A DNA stretch of 64,000 nucleotides from NCBI GenBank assembly GCA_963556695.1, contig CAUWAG010000014.1, positions 124,001 through 188,000 of the forward strand. Direction: 5' to 3'. This document shows positions 20,629-31,324 of this stretch, piece by piece (the stretch's first letter is position 1; every line of letters starts with the position of its first letter). The stretch comes from Anthostomella pinea. Lineage: Eukaryota; Ascomycota; Sordariomycetes; Xylariales; Xylariaceae. The notes under the pieces are model-generated. The model ran no database searches, had not been told where the DNA came from, and saw only the letters and a program-made list of their open reading frames with translations. Position numbers and translations under genes: made by a program.

Positions 20629-22008
20629 ATGGCAGTGCCCAAAATCGCCATCATCGGCGCCGGGCCAGCAGGCCTGACACTAGCCAGTATTCTACACCAC
20701 AACGACATCCCAAGCACAATATTCGAGCGAGATAGCAGCTCCACAGCTCGGTCACAAGGTGGAACACTAGACCTCCACGCCAATTCTGGCCAGAAAGCCC
20801 TCGCAGCCGCCGGACTCCTGGACAAGTTCCGCGCCATCGTCCGACCTGAAGGGGAGGCTTTCCGGCTGCTCAAGAAAGACGGGACTGTATTGCTAGATAC
20901 GGATGGGGATGACGAGGAAGCGCACAGAGAAGAGCCTAATGCTAACGGGCAAGATCGAAAGCTAGAGACAGGAAAGGGAAAGGGAAAGGGCCTGATACAA
21001 GGCCGTCCCGAGATCGACCGCAAGGACCTGAAGAACATGCTGATCGCGAGTCTCCCCGCCGATGCAATTCGCTGGAACAAGGGCATCTCTTCCATTGCCC
21101 CCGCCAACGACCAGCAGTGGACCATCAACTTCCTCGACGGCACGTCCTTCTCCTCACCCTACGACCTCATCGTCGGCGCCGACGGCGCCTGGTCGCGCGT
21201 CCGGAAACAGCTCACGGACGCCACGCCCTTCTTCTCCGGCGTCTCGGCGCTCGACGTCTGGATCGAAGATGTTGATGCCGTCGCGCCGGACGTGGCTAAA
21301 TTTGTTGGGATGGGTAGTTGTTTCCTGTTCGCCGCGGAGCGCGCGCTGCTGTTCCAGCGGAACGGAGGGGGGAGGGCGCGTGTTTATGCGTGTGTGCGGA
21401 CGCCCGTCACGCCACATAACGTTATCACCGGTACAGAACAAGAACAAGAACCGCCGAGCGCTCGCGATCTCCTCGGTAGCGGTTTAGACGGCAGCGGCAA
21501 AGAAGAAGTCGACTGGACGGACCCAACAACACGCGAGCGCTTCATCGAGCGGAATTTCGGCGAATGGTTCGAAGGGGCTAAAAAGGCTGTTCTGGCTATG
21601 ACGGAAGGGCCGACGTTGAGGCACTTGTACATGCTGCCCGTGGGCCTGACGTGGGAGGCGCGGCCGGGGGTGACGCTGGTGGGCGATTCGGCGCATTTGA
21701 TGACGCCGTTTGCGGGCGTGGGGGTTAATGTTGCTATGGTGGATGCGCTGGAGCTGGCGGAGGGGATCGTGGCGGCGGGCGTTCGGGATGGGGATGGGGA
21801 TAGGGAGGGAGAGGGGGAAGGGGATGGGGAGGGAAAAGGGGGGGCCTGGGGTGAGAGGTTGGCGGAGGTGGTGAGGCGTTATGAGAGGACTATGTTTAAG
21901 CGCTCGGGGCGGGAGGCGGCTAAGACGGCGCAGGCTATGGAGATCCAGTTCCGTGAGGATGGGGGCGAGAGGATGATGGAGATCATCAGCGGAGGCCACC
22001 CGGATTAG
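20629..22008 (+). CDS. FAD-dependent monooxygenase, TetX/salicylate-hydroxylase type
   Basis: An intronless ORF of 459 residues. The N-terminal FAD motif is IAIIGAGPAGLTLASIL (GxGxxG). QGGTLDLHANSGQKAL follows, a hallmark of TetX-like group A flavin monooxygenases. GADGAWSRVR and the second FAD motif GDSAHLMTPFAGVGVN are both present. The enzyme inserts one O2 atom into a small aromatic or polyketide-like substrate using NAD(P)H. The C-terminal region contains a low-complexity insertion of alternating Gly with Asp/Glu (DGDGDREGEGEGDGEGKG) encoded by a GGGGATGGGGA-type microsatellite around 21785-21840. A shorter GKGKGKG run occurs near residue 116. Such inserts are probably surface loops. No obvious cluster partner is adjacent. 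Confidence 0.88.
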   Translation: MAVPKIAIIGAGPAGLTLASILHHNDIPSTIFERDSSSTARSQGGTLDLHANSGQKALAAAGLLDKFRAIVRPEGEAFRLLKKDGTVLLDTDGDDEEAHREEPNANGQDRKLETGKGKGKGLIQGRPEIDRKDLKNMLIASLPADAIRWNKGISSIAPANDQQWTINFLDGTSFSSPYDLIVGADGAWSRVRKQLTDATPFFSGVSALDVWIEDVDAVAPDVAKFVGMGSCFLFAAERALLFQRNGGGRARVYACVRTPVTPHNVITGTEQEQEPPSARDLLGSGLDGSGKEEVDWTDPTTRERFIERNFGEWFEGAKKAVLAMTEGPTLRHLYMLPVGLTWEARPGVTLVGDSAHLMTPFAGVGVNVAMVDALELAEGIVAAGVRDGDGDREGEGEGDGEGKGGAWGERLAEVVRRYERTMFKRSGREAAKTAQAMEIQFREDGGERMMEIISGGHPD

Positions 22009-22608
22009 ATGGTGTTTGAGTGAGAGTGAGGGTGAGACTTCGAGGACACTTGGTTTCGGATGAAGTTGCGACCTTAGGGTCTAGGTAGTAACTTAGGTAA
22101 CTAGTCTGGGTATGGCTCTACTCCGATCAGATAAGTATTCTTGATATAAACATGCTACTGTATACTAGGCTCATTTATTGTCTATCCTTGTATTTGTCCC
22201 GTGTATTCCAATATGGTCCGACGAGGCGACTTCCTCAACAGCCCTATTGAAGCACACCAGTTCTAGGCTAAAAAGCCGTGGCAGCTGGTGTCGGGCTTGT
22301 GAGCGAACAAGTACTATGGGACCTACGTACGAAGTTTCCCACCACATTTCTTGACCTGCCTTTGTTCCTCGTGGTCATCTTCCACAATTGTAGCTTTAAT
22401 CTTTGACCTTGTCAAAAAGAACAAAGAGCACGTCTGCAACCAGGTGAAGTCTTCGGGAACCATCCGTTTTCGGAACACCGGTTCTCGTTTGAATATTGGT
22501 TCTTATACTTTAACCAGTCTTGTCCGTGGTTCAGGCATTGGTCCGTAGATAACGTCGGCCATTCAACAGAAGCTGCTTCCCCGTAGTCAGTTGTCAGTTA
22601 CATACACC
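22009..22608. other. intergenic
   Basis: About 600 bp upstream of gene A1. Nothing is recognised beyond the presumed terminator and promoter. Confidence 0.5.
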
Positions 22609-23425
22609 ATGTCGAAGAATATTGATTTATCGCTATTCAATAAATTCAAGAGCCGATTAATCACGAAGCCACCGTTGAAGGATGTCGGGCAGGGTGACTA
22701 TGCCACTTCTAAGAAACCGGAGCCATTCAAAGTATTGCTCTACTCCCCAACGCTCGTGCCTGACGGCCGAACACTTGAGCAGTCGGTCCAAGCGTCCTTG
22801 GACGATGTGAAGAGCAAGGGCTTGAAATTTCCGGTAATTGGGGCCGACTATTCCAACTGCAGAGGCTACACAGTAAGCCTGATTGACAGGAGGGCCGAGA
22901 ATTGCATTCCAATCAGAGGGAATCCCCAGGCAAAATCGCTTCTGGATGAATTCGACGAAACAGTCGAGTTGGGTAGGGGCATACAGACAATCCGCGACAA
23001 ATTGAGCACGTAAGCGACACCTCGAGCTGTTTTCGGCCCCTTCCGTCACGCCTTGGCAGCTCGACTCCCCCAAGAACTGCCAGCCCACTCCCAAATACTC
23101 GCCAATTCAATTTGAAAAGACCTACACTGACTAAAGATTTCGCAGTGCCTTTGGGACTGATATGGTAAGGGGCAAGGACCCAGAAGACCTCCTCGACTCT
23201 GTTATATACATGGCGAAGGAGTACATGAAAGTGCGTTACAGAGTGTTCTACCAGGCAATGAAGAACGAGCCACTACTCGACTTCACAGATTGGCAGAAAC
23301 AAGATCCCAGAAACGAAAGGGTCAACCGCTTGGTCCATGAATCCTCATTAGAGGCTGATTTGACCTGGGTGTTGACGCAGAGTATGGAAAAAATGCTGGA
23401 CAATCTGGATAGGAGGTTTTTCTGA
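22609..23425 (+). CDS. unknown protein A1 of a duplicated two-gene module
   Basis: Two exons, 22609-23009 and 23146-23425 (GTAAGC...TTCGCAG intron), give 226 residues in phase. I recognise no domain. It is predicted soluble and mixed alpha/beta, with neither signal peptide nor membrane segment. It is homologous to the broken gene A2 at 53374-54160. The shared landmarks are LLYSPTLVPDGRTLEQ versus LLYLKHLGKDEPTPEQ, PIRGN followed by an LLxExD helix, and exon 2 YMAKEYMKVRYR versus SMAKEHMKVRYR, with the intron at the same place. The last codons (NLDRRFF) lie inside a 160-bp repeat that is also found beyond A2 in reverse orientation, so the C-terminus of A1 may have been remodelled by that repeat. 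B1 follows downstream. Confidence 0.6.
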
Positions 23426-23565
23426 CGGAATCGTGCTTGGGTATCATCTGAACACTCCAGATTGGTACCGCTACAGCGAGGATAGGCTCGTGCGCGGATC
23501 TGAATGTATCTAATTTGACACCTCTACAACCTTGCGATGCAATGGCTCTGGGAGGCGTGGTTTGC
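23406..23565 (-). repeat. dispersed repeat, copy 1 (inverted copy at 54200-54367)
   Basis: The reverse complement of this segment matches 54200-54367 almost throughout. It includes the string CGCCTCCCAGAGCCATTGCA and the end AGAAAAACCTCC. It overlaps the last 20 bases of A1 and fills the spacer between A1 and B1. No target-site duplication is evident. Read on the minus strand it stays open, as the other copy does on the plus strand, but no start, family or composition argues for a gene. A (CAAA)n microsatellite follows at about 23598-23622. Confidence 0.8.
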
Positions 23566-23809
23566 ACTACTGAGGAGCTACCCCCCACGTTAAATACAAA
23601 ACAAACAAACAAACAAACAAATCTGGGTGGGCGAACTCTCAAGGAGACCAGACCGACATGCTCTGCTCGCTATACAGGATGATATGGCAGCAAGCCGCTG
23701 AACTAGGTACGTGAATGTACTCCCCCAGTCCCCAATGTAAAAGTACGGTCTCTGACTTCACGTCTCAGTCAAACTGGCAAAACATCCATTTCGACCGGCA
23801 TATTGTCGG

Positions 23810-24405
23810 ATGTTCGGTATTGTTGTTCATACCATAAACCTGTACTTGAACTGGAGAACGGAATTGATGATAGCTATGTATGACATCCTGCCCGCTGGAA
23901 AGGCCGCTTCTCTAGAAGAAGTGTTCACGAGATTTCAGGACTTCTGATTTGGCATATCCTGGTCTGCCAGGTGCCAGAGGCGGTAAAAACGCGGCATGGA
24001 TGGAGCTAGTATGGCAGAATGAGGGCGGCAAAGCTTGCGACGACATGTTCGAGAAGACGTTTCTAGCCCTGGTTTTTGCGAAGATTCGGAAGCACCAGCA
24101 GGCTTCAAGGAAAATGGGGACAATCCGACGGCTTTGATGCTGTCGGATGAGAATGAGCTCACCAACGCGGCGGTCGCATTGATCAACACTGTGCGTGTTT
24201 GTCGAATAGGCTCGACAAAGCTTTCGACGATGAGGGTACATTTGCCATTAAACACGGCTCAAAAGGAACTTTTCGATTCCAGCCTAATGTGACGGTTATA
24301 GAGCCGCCGGCCATCGACCTCGCCTGGCTTCCACAGGGCTCGCAACACATGATCCCGGAGAACCGTCAGCCACAGCGTCGGGCCTGGCCGGGAAGCGCCC
24401 TATAA
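23810..24405 (+). pseudogene. decayed gene B1 of the duplicated module
   Basis: Pieces of a coding region homologous to B2 occur in three changing frames. Near 23810 is MFGIVVHTINLYLNW. Then come YPGLPGARGGKN and WQNEGGKACDDMFEKTF near 23955-24065, matching the B2 segment WLNGGGKLWDDKFEF. Then LSDENELTNAAVALINT, and finally IDLAWLPQGSQHMIPENRQ before the stop at 24405, matching EIDLAWLPEPELIVPQPRR in B2. The frames change near 23943, 24070 (at a T5 run) and 24195. One of these could be an intron, but I could not find splice sites that restore all of them, so I call it a pseudogene. No known domain is seen. Confidence 0.5.
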
Positions 24406-25149
24406 CGCGATAAAGCTAACTATAACGTTGTATACCCTGCGTGATGGCTGACATCGGGGACGATTGAAGCAATGAACGCCAGGCTGGTGAATAGGGGATC
24501 TTATACGCCGCTACGCGCGGCGGGCTTTACATGGAGGATAGCAATGCTCAGTTAATGTTAGCTCACTTGGAGCTATTATACATAATACAATGGACACTAT
24601 TGTATTTCTTATGATACCTTCGCGCTAAGTCATAGACTAGAAACCACTTTTGGGACGATGTTCATACAATCGATCAGAGCGACACTCAAGGCCTCTCAAT
24701 CAACATAGCAGATAGTGACAACCCACTTGAGGGGGGCCGTCTTTCAAACGGGTACAATTTGCTTCCGCTACTAACATGCCTGATGACATTGGCACTGTCA
24801 ACAATGCTTACTGCATTAGGTCGAAGAGTCCTGCACGTGAGGAGAGTCCTGAACAACCCCGGCGATTTTGATTTGGACGCAATTGTTGAACGACGAAACA
24901 TGTGAGCTTCGCAGTGACGATGCGCCGTGACAACTACCTGCATGACGGCGTCTGTTCGCTGGGAGAAAACCCGCACAACGGTCTTTCCCGGCCACGGATT
25001 CTGGGCCGGGGTAATAATCAGGCATTCGAGAAAACGTACAGGTACGTACGGCATTCATGCGTACAAGGGGTTAATGACAGGCATCTCGCAACTACTGCAA
25101 CGTGGATATCCTACCCACCGGCACCTTCGTTCCTATTCAATCGCATTCG
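24406..25149. other. intergenic
   Basis: About 740 bp between B1 and the 3' end of the HET gene. A short GC-rich palindrome-like run (CGCCGCTACGCGCGGCGGGC) lies near 24506-24525. No gene is recognised. Confidence 0.5.
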
Positions 25150-27297
25150 TCATTTCAGCTTGATAGTCTCCTCTTTCCGACCATCGACAATGCTCCGAAA
25201 TGCCCGCTGCCGACACTCATCACACTCCACGTACGGCTTCGACTGCCCAGCCACCCAGGTGTGACCTTCTTTCGCACCCCGATGCTGGACGTTGCTCTTC
25301 CAGCGAACAAAGTAATTCTCAGGACGAAGCTCCAGACTCCCCACCCGAGTGGCCCCGTCCTGGCCCTCGAGGACGACCAGGACACAGCAGATAACTTGGT
25401 CGTGGTAATAGGGCTTCTCGACCATCCCCTCCTTCCTCTGACGAAGGAGGATGCCTTTCAGAGAGATGGAGCCTGTGTCCATGATCCTTTGTTCCACCCC
25501 GGCATCCACCAAGCTGACCTCAGTCAATACGTCGCAGTCGGCCTCTTGGAATATCGCGCAAAACTTCATAGTCTCTGGGTCCGCTGCGTGTGCAGCTGTT
25601 CCCGATGCCCAGGAAGCCAGTTTGGACCTTGGGTCTCGACAGACTGTTAGGGGAACCGTTGGAGCCTGTAGGTATAGCTCATGTGGCAGGAGACTGATGT
25701 CTTCGTACAGGTCCCAGTCTTTGGCACGGCACATGGCCTCCCAGTCGAGCAAACCTTCGGCCACTCGGACTGATAGTTTGAAACCAACAGCGCTCTGGAA
25801 TGACAGCCCGAGATGCAATAATCCATGGCTGGGTGCTGCGTAGACTGCTCTCCACCCGGCCCATGACCAGGAAGGGAACTCTGGTCTACGAGGTCCGGGG
25901 CCCTCAGATTTCCAGAACATACTCACCAAGAATGCTTCGGTCAACGTCCAAGTTCGACTCGGGTCCCGTCCTATAGCTTTTCGGTGATTAATCAAAGGTC
26001 CCAGGACTGGAACTCCGAGATAGTGGTTGATGGGATACGGGCCGACTCCGCATCGTTTCACCAGACCCAACATGCCTTTGATGCTGTCCGATTGATAGGT
26101 CAGGTCCCGAGCTGTGTACCTCATAAGTTGCCTGTGAATATCCCCTGCATTGTTCCAGACGTTGTCGAACATGGCCAGCAATGGGCAGTTAACGGCGGCA
26201 CCAAGCCCCCCTTGGGGAAACATCTCGCACGAGACCTTCCACCACCTCTCTTGGTTGGCCAACTCTCTGTTCGACCGTTGGAAGAAGACCTGCTCGTCGG
26301 TGAAGGCGATCCAGTTCGCCGAGAAGACACCTTCCTGGTACGTCCAGGCTCGGGTCATCCACTTAGTCTCACGCACGACCTTGCGAGGATCTGTCATGGA
26401 TGACCACAGAGTGTAGGCCCCAATTCTGATCCGAGGCTGTCTGGCTCTAGCCCTGATGCTCACCCCAGGCAGCCCGTAGTCGGCGCTATCGCCGGCCGCT
26501 GCGATGATGGTCGCCAAAGCATGCCTGTAGATGTCGGCCATCTGGTTCAGTTGCGCTTGGAACTCGGCCGTGTCGCTCTGGTCCAAGCAGTATCTATCCA
26601 CCCACAGATAGCGGTAGCCCAGTTGCTTGACCACTGTCATGGCATCCTCGACCGTAGCGGGCAGATGCTCAGGAAGCGATTTTCCAGGAGGCGCGGGGTC
26701 TTGCGCCGCCACCGACGCCGGGCCCCAGACGTAACTCAACGCGAAGTAGTCGAGGGGTTCCTGTACGGATACGATCTCGTGCTCGTGACAATCGATGACG
26801 CGGACCGGCAGCACATCCGGCCCCCCGCTCTTCAGTTGCTGTAGTTCGTCCATCGGATAGTCTCGGAAGCGCTCAATAGCCTCACACCAGCCTCTCAGCG
26901 GGCCATAGTCAACTCTTTCGTGGTTCAAAAGCACAGGCTGGCTTGGCGCCTTGCTATAGTTCACGAGCGGCAACTCCTGAATACTAGAGGGCGGCTCCTC
27001 AGCACCACGGTGGACAACCAGTGCTGTCCGTGGCACCATTTTTGCTGCAGTTCCATTTGTCGAGCCGTTGCGTGTCGCTAGGCTGAATCTGGACAGACGC
27101 ACCGCCCCCGTTTCTGTTCTTTCGTTGTCTACGACCATGGACTGGAAGAATTCGCAGAGAGGACATCCTTTCGAAGCGCAGTCGAGGACGAGAGGTGGCC
27201 CGGGATCAGCAAGGCCATCCATGTCCTGGAACACGGCGTCCAGGTCGAGACTTCGACATCTTGGACACAAATCTTCCTGTATATCATTAGATACCAT
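25150..27297 (-). CDS. HET-domain protein (heterokaryon incompatibility family)
   Basis: A single ORF of 715 residues. The N-terminus has a CxxC...C-x-C pattern (LCPRCRSLDL, KGCPLCEFF) common in HET proteins. The HET core runs from about residue 184: YFALSYVWG, then GYRYLWVDRYCLDQSD, QMADIYRHALATIIAAAG, and WTYQEGVFSANWIAF. Canonical proteins usually read DxxCINQ where this has DRYCLDQ. A C-terminal region of about 350 residues follows with no recognised repeat or NACHT/NB-ARC domain, so this is the HET-plus-unknown-C-terminus class. Members mediate allorecognition or regulated cell death in the cytosol, but most are uncharacterised. The frame is intact. It is neighbour to the decayed A1/B1 module, which fits a variable region. 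Confidence 0.92.
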   Translation of the reverse strand: MVSNDIQEDLCPRCRSLDLDAVFQDMDGLADPGPPLVLDCASKGCPLCEFFQSMVVDNERTETGAVRLSRFSLATRNGSTNGTAAKMVPRTALVVHRGAEEPPSSIQELPLVNYSKAPSQPVLLNHERVDYGPLRGWCEAIERFRDYPMDELQQLKSGGPDVLPVRVIDCHEHEIVSVQEPLDYFALSYVWGPASVAAQDPAPPGKSLPEHLPATVEDAMTVVKQLGYRYLWVDRYCLDQSDTAEFQAQLNQMADIYRHALATIIAAAGDSADYGLPGVSIRARARQPRIRIGAYTLWSSMTDPRKVVRETKWMTRAWTYQEGVFSANWIAFTDEQVFFQRSNRELANQERWWKVSCEMFPQGGLGAAVNCPLLAMFDNVWNNAGDIHRQLMRYTARDLTYQSDSIKGMLGLVKRCGVGPYPINHYLGVPVLGPLINHRKAIGRDPSRTWTLTEAFLVSMFWKSEGPGPRRPEFPSWSWAGWRAVYAAPSHGLLHLGLSFQSAVGFKLSVRVAEGLLDWEAMCRAKDWDLYEDISLLPHELYLQAPTVPLTVCRDPRSKLASWASGTAAHAADPETMKFCAIFQEADCDVLTEVSLVDAGVEQRIMDTGSISLKGILLRQRKEGMVEKPYYHDQVICCVLVVLEGQDGATRVGSLELRPENYFVRWKSNVQHRGAKEGHTWVAGQSKPYVECDECRQRAFRSIVDGRKEETIKLK

Positions 27298-30200
27298 ATT
27301 ACGATTTCTGCCAATAGATGGTTCATATGGTGGTTATTCGTGTATTCGGCGCTGATTGTGTTGTTCTGAAGGTCTGTGAAGTGTGGCCTTGGTGCCCAAG
27401 ATGCGCTAATAGCCCCTGTTCGGTGCACTGCCACCTCCCTGGCGCCACGGTGGCTTGCGTGCCATTCGACACTTCCAGTGGGCGGCCGCCTCAGACGAAT
27501 GTGATTATTCCGTTCATCAGTGTAAGGGTCTGCCCTCCACAAGACGCGCACCGGTGCGAATGCTTTCTTCGCCATATCATTATGTTGTCCAGCTACCAGA
27601 GTCTGTTACCGCCCCCGTATTGGCATAGTGGTTTCCACCAATGTGTTAGTAGGGGCTGACTCTTGTACAAATGTCCAGGATGGTAGTGGTTAGCGGTTCC
27701 ACGTATATCTAATAATATTAATAGGTAGAACTTTACGCGACGGGAACTTTCTCATAGGATTCGTTCCATAGGAACTTTCATAGGAACTTTCTTATAAGAA
27801 CGTCGGTATTAGGTATATATATCTAGCATGGTAGTTACACGTGGAACCGCTAACCATTACCATCCTGGACACCTGTAGGTATGATTCTCCCCACCAAAGA
27901 GTACCACTCTTCTTGGCAACTAGAGATGGTGGTTCTTCTTCTGCTTCTTCTGAGAAACCGTAACAAGATCTTCCTGAATATGCTGCCGCTGGAGCGCCGT
28001 ACAGTCTTGATGTAGCGTCCCCCAGATACACTCAACTCATGTGAAACGTCGAGTATTCGTCACGGTAATAGCTCTGTCGAGAACCGACATGTCGTCGCGA
28101 ACGACGCTCAGGTCCTTTTTGAAACTTAGTTCGTCATCGGCGCATCTGCGTAACATTGTGATATGCATCTCCTAAGCGTAACCCTGGCAGTCGCCTGTTC
28201 ACGTTCTCGAATTTGGTATTGCGACCAGCTTGTCGCTTGGAGGCGAGGTCTCGCATTGACTATGCCGTTATTGCGGGCAACATTACTGTGCATAGACCTG
28301 CGCAATCGCATCCTCACTGGTCATCAAGCAATGAGAAGTGGATTCGATATCGACGTCCATCGACGGCTGTGGATCGACGCACCCGGCGTTGATCTTACCT
28401 CGGCAGGATTTCTGGTAGGCAGCTAACACCATGGGGATAGAATTCGGAGGTTGGTCCGCCTGAAGTGGACGGCGCGCACTGAGAGGAGGCTGCAGGCAGA
28501 CGAGTCAGACGCGGCCCACTCGCGTTTCTTCAAGGAGCTCATCATCGAACGCAAGACACCACACTCAAGCGTTAGCTTATGGCCCCTTCTTGCTAGACCA
28601 TCAATCCTCAATATGAATTCAGTACTTATGTAAAAGACTTTGAAGCGTTACCTGGGCCGGATTGGAGTAACAGCACTCACGAGTCACACGTTCGCGATGG
28701 GCCACAGCGATGGTTATCTCCAACCTAGCTACCTGCTGGCTTACCGTCCCAGCGCATGTGGAGAAGCCGAGTCGTAGAAAGCCAAGGACAATACTGAGTG
28801 TGGCAATGGGTCGCAGACGTGGTCGCGAACCAAGTGCTCGGGAACGCAGCTGGGCGGTGGGTACTATCATGTATGGTGCATCACCTTGTAAGTTGTCGGG
28901 CCCAAACCGACATGGCGAACGACATTACTGAGACTACAGAAAGCCTAGAATAGATCTGCTACTGCTAGATCTTCTTCCGCCACTGAAGCCGCCCTCACCC
29001 GCGTGGGGAGAATCAACGTGACATGCGCTATCGAGCACTAGAAAGCAGCCGTTGGAACCGGTTTCACTTTGCGAGACTCACAGATCATATGGGCGTCTTG
29101 GCGATGGAGCACACGATGGAAGCCGAGTGGTGACTCGTGAGAGCCAGTGAGGGGAAGCCTGGAGGGGGATGGACCGATCGACTACGCCACCTACGACAGG
29201 TTACATGGTGCGCTGAGGCGTAATAATACTAACGGCTGCTTGCCTAGGTATATTGGCGCCTAGAAGCACACACGAGATTGATTCTGGCAGCGCTCACCGA
29301 GCATGCCCTGTTCATCAGGCTCGCGACGCTTCACATAGCTCATCATGAAGCTGCCCAACCAGTATCCATAATTCATTCTGCCTTGCATGCATTTATTATG
29401 TAACGGAAAGATGTGTCCCATGCAAACTGGCTGGCTGGTAATCTCAGCCCCATCGCACGAGTCAAGGGGTCGCGTCGAGTGTTTGCGTGCCGCTTTATGA
29501 TAGGGTCACGTGTCAAGATATTCCCAGTTCCTTCGCGGTGGCCAGACTGAATAAAGTGGGGAACGCTAGTAGGAAATGCTGGGGATTGTCGTGGCTGTCC
29601 AGTTTTTCCCCCTGGGGAATTTGTGGAAGGGCTCCAATGAATAGCGTTGGCCAGCTGGGGCTGCGGGGGGGCCAGTGTTGCCCATGGCCTTGGCAGCGGG
29701 GACGTCGCTTCGTAATCTTGACCGAGCTGACGAACGAGATTAGACAGGCAGTCGAGATGCTGTCAGGCTGTTTGCGACGGGAAGGTACTTACGAAGGACT
29801 CGAGACTTGACTCATCAATTACCTGCCCAGACCTTAGGTTGTCGGCCGAGTGTCTCCATCATCAATTGGCCTCCCACCTCCCACCTCCAACCACCAGCTC
29901 GGTAGATCTTCCCCGCCATCGAACACCCTCTATCTACATCATGATAGGTATGTTTCCGAGTCGAATGTACACAAATACTGTGCAGGCTGGCAGGGCAGTG
30001 GTACAGAAGTACAGACAGCCAGGGACAGCAGCATTGGCAAAGAAGCTGCATGATCTGATCCCACGGGTTCCTCCATGTCGTATTCTCATCTTCTATTCGC
30101 CGGCCGCGTCTTCGATCCATGGCCCATGGTGCCCCGGCCGCACCACCACCAATGGCAGAGTGTCGATCAACTCCAAGGACTCTGAAGGATTGCGCACATG

Positions 30201-31324
30201 CAGTGCCATGCAGAGCCGCAGCTAGTTTGGCTAGTTCGATGCTACACAACGGCCACAACGGCTTAATCGGCTCAAGCGCCACAGCCGGGTACTAGCAAAA
30301 TCTTAGTTGGCCCGATGACATTCCTGGCGGTTGACATGGTCACCCACTTACCACTCGGGAGCCTCGAAGCGGTGAGATTCGGACAGGCCGACGCATGCGA
30401 CTGAAGTGAGCACTCGGCTGATGTGCTTCGTGAGTTCTTCGCCAGTGAGAATGCGTCATCTACTCCTGACAGATGCTGCGGATAGCCGCTCTCGTGACAA
30501 GCCTGCAAGCGAGACACTGTCAACAGTGGTCCTGGTCCTGGTCTTGGTCCTAGTTCTGTTCCTTCTCCGCACTTGTCTCAAGTCAAGGCAAAGGACCCCG
30601 GAACCAGCAGGGCAGGGATCAACTTGGCGAGCCCGCCCATTGCCCAGGCGTTGCCATGCCCGGTCGACATTGGTCGGGACTGGTAACTGGTCACCTCTAC
30701 AGCAAGCCAGTCCATATCTGGACACCGCGCAGACAGCATACTAGTATACCGCGTGGGTTTTCCCTGCACAGTGGTGGGCACACCCGCCTCTCCAGTCCAT
30801 CCGATGCTATCCAGGCAGCCAGTCATCATCCATAATCCATCGCTGCTCGGTATCCATGAACGGTTCAACCCCGTCCATCCCTAGGATGGTGTGGGGTGGA
30901 CCCTTGTGTGCCTATTGCGCCTTTTGTGCCATGGGGAAATGGGGGAATGGATGGGGGAATGAATGGGCGAAAATGGGGACAATGGAAGACAATGGGGAAT
31001 TGGGCAGGATTGGGGTTGGGGTCCGGGTTTGCTCGAGCTTCCACGGGGATCTTCAGTGTGACCACTGACCACTGACCACTCACCAGGCTGCTGACAGCCG
31101 TTCCGTCCCATTGTATAAGTCTCAGACATTGCCCGCACTCAACTCCTGGTGCTCGCGGTTCCTACTTCTCGTACTCCTCGCACTACTCTCGAGTCAAGCT
31201 TCCGTCGCAAAGCTCTGCCCAACTGCCTGCGTCGGCGCCTCCCATCAGCGACCTCTTACCTCGCCTCTACTGAATTGACTCGCAAGCAGCGCAAATCGCC
31301 GTCTGTCTGCCAAGAGCCGCAATC
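27298..31324. other. gene-poor interval with a MITE and low-complexity tracts
   Basis: About 4 kb between the start of the HET gene and the sugar transporter. It contains the TA-flanked MITE at 27668-27875. It also has TGGTCC repeats near 30530-30560, a G-rich purine tract (GGGGGAATG-type units, 30935-31020) and three tandem TGACCAC units near 31058-31081. TATAAG near 31112 could be a TATA box for the transporter, whose leader is C/T-rich. ORFs of up to 155 codons occur, but none shows a domain, codon bias or splice pattern that I would accept as a gene. Confidence 0.5.
27668..27875. mobile_element. 208-bp MITE with long terminal inverted repeats, flanked by TA
   Basis: The left end CAAATGTCCAGGATGG continues to about 36 bp of inverted repeat (through TTAGCGGTTCCACGT). 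The right end is its complement, ending CCATCCTGGACACCTG. The arms differ at a few transition-type positions. TA dinucleotides flank it at 27666-27667 and 27876-27877, as expected for Tc1/mariner/pogo-mobilised MITEs. The centre holds three near-repeats of GGAACTTTC(T/A). There is no coding capacity. Confidence 0.85.

Noticed and set aside
29815..30282. Long opposing ORFs (128 and 155 codons) in the gene-poor interval
   Set aside because: Both strands are open because of composition. The predicted proteins are low-complexity with no motif.
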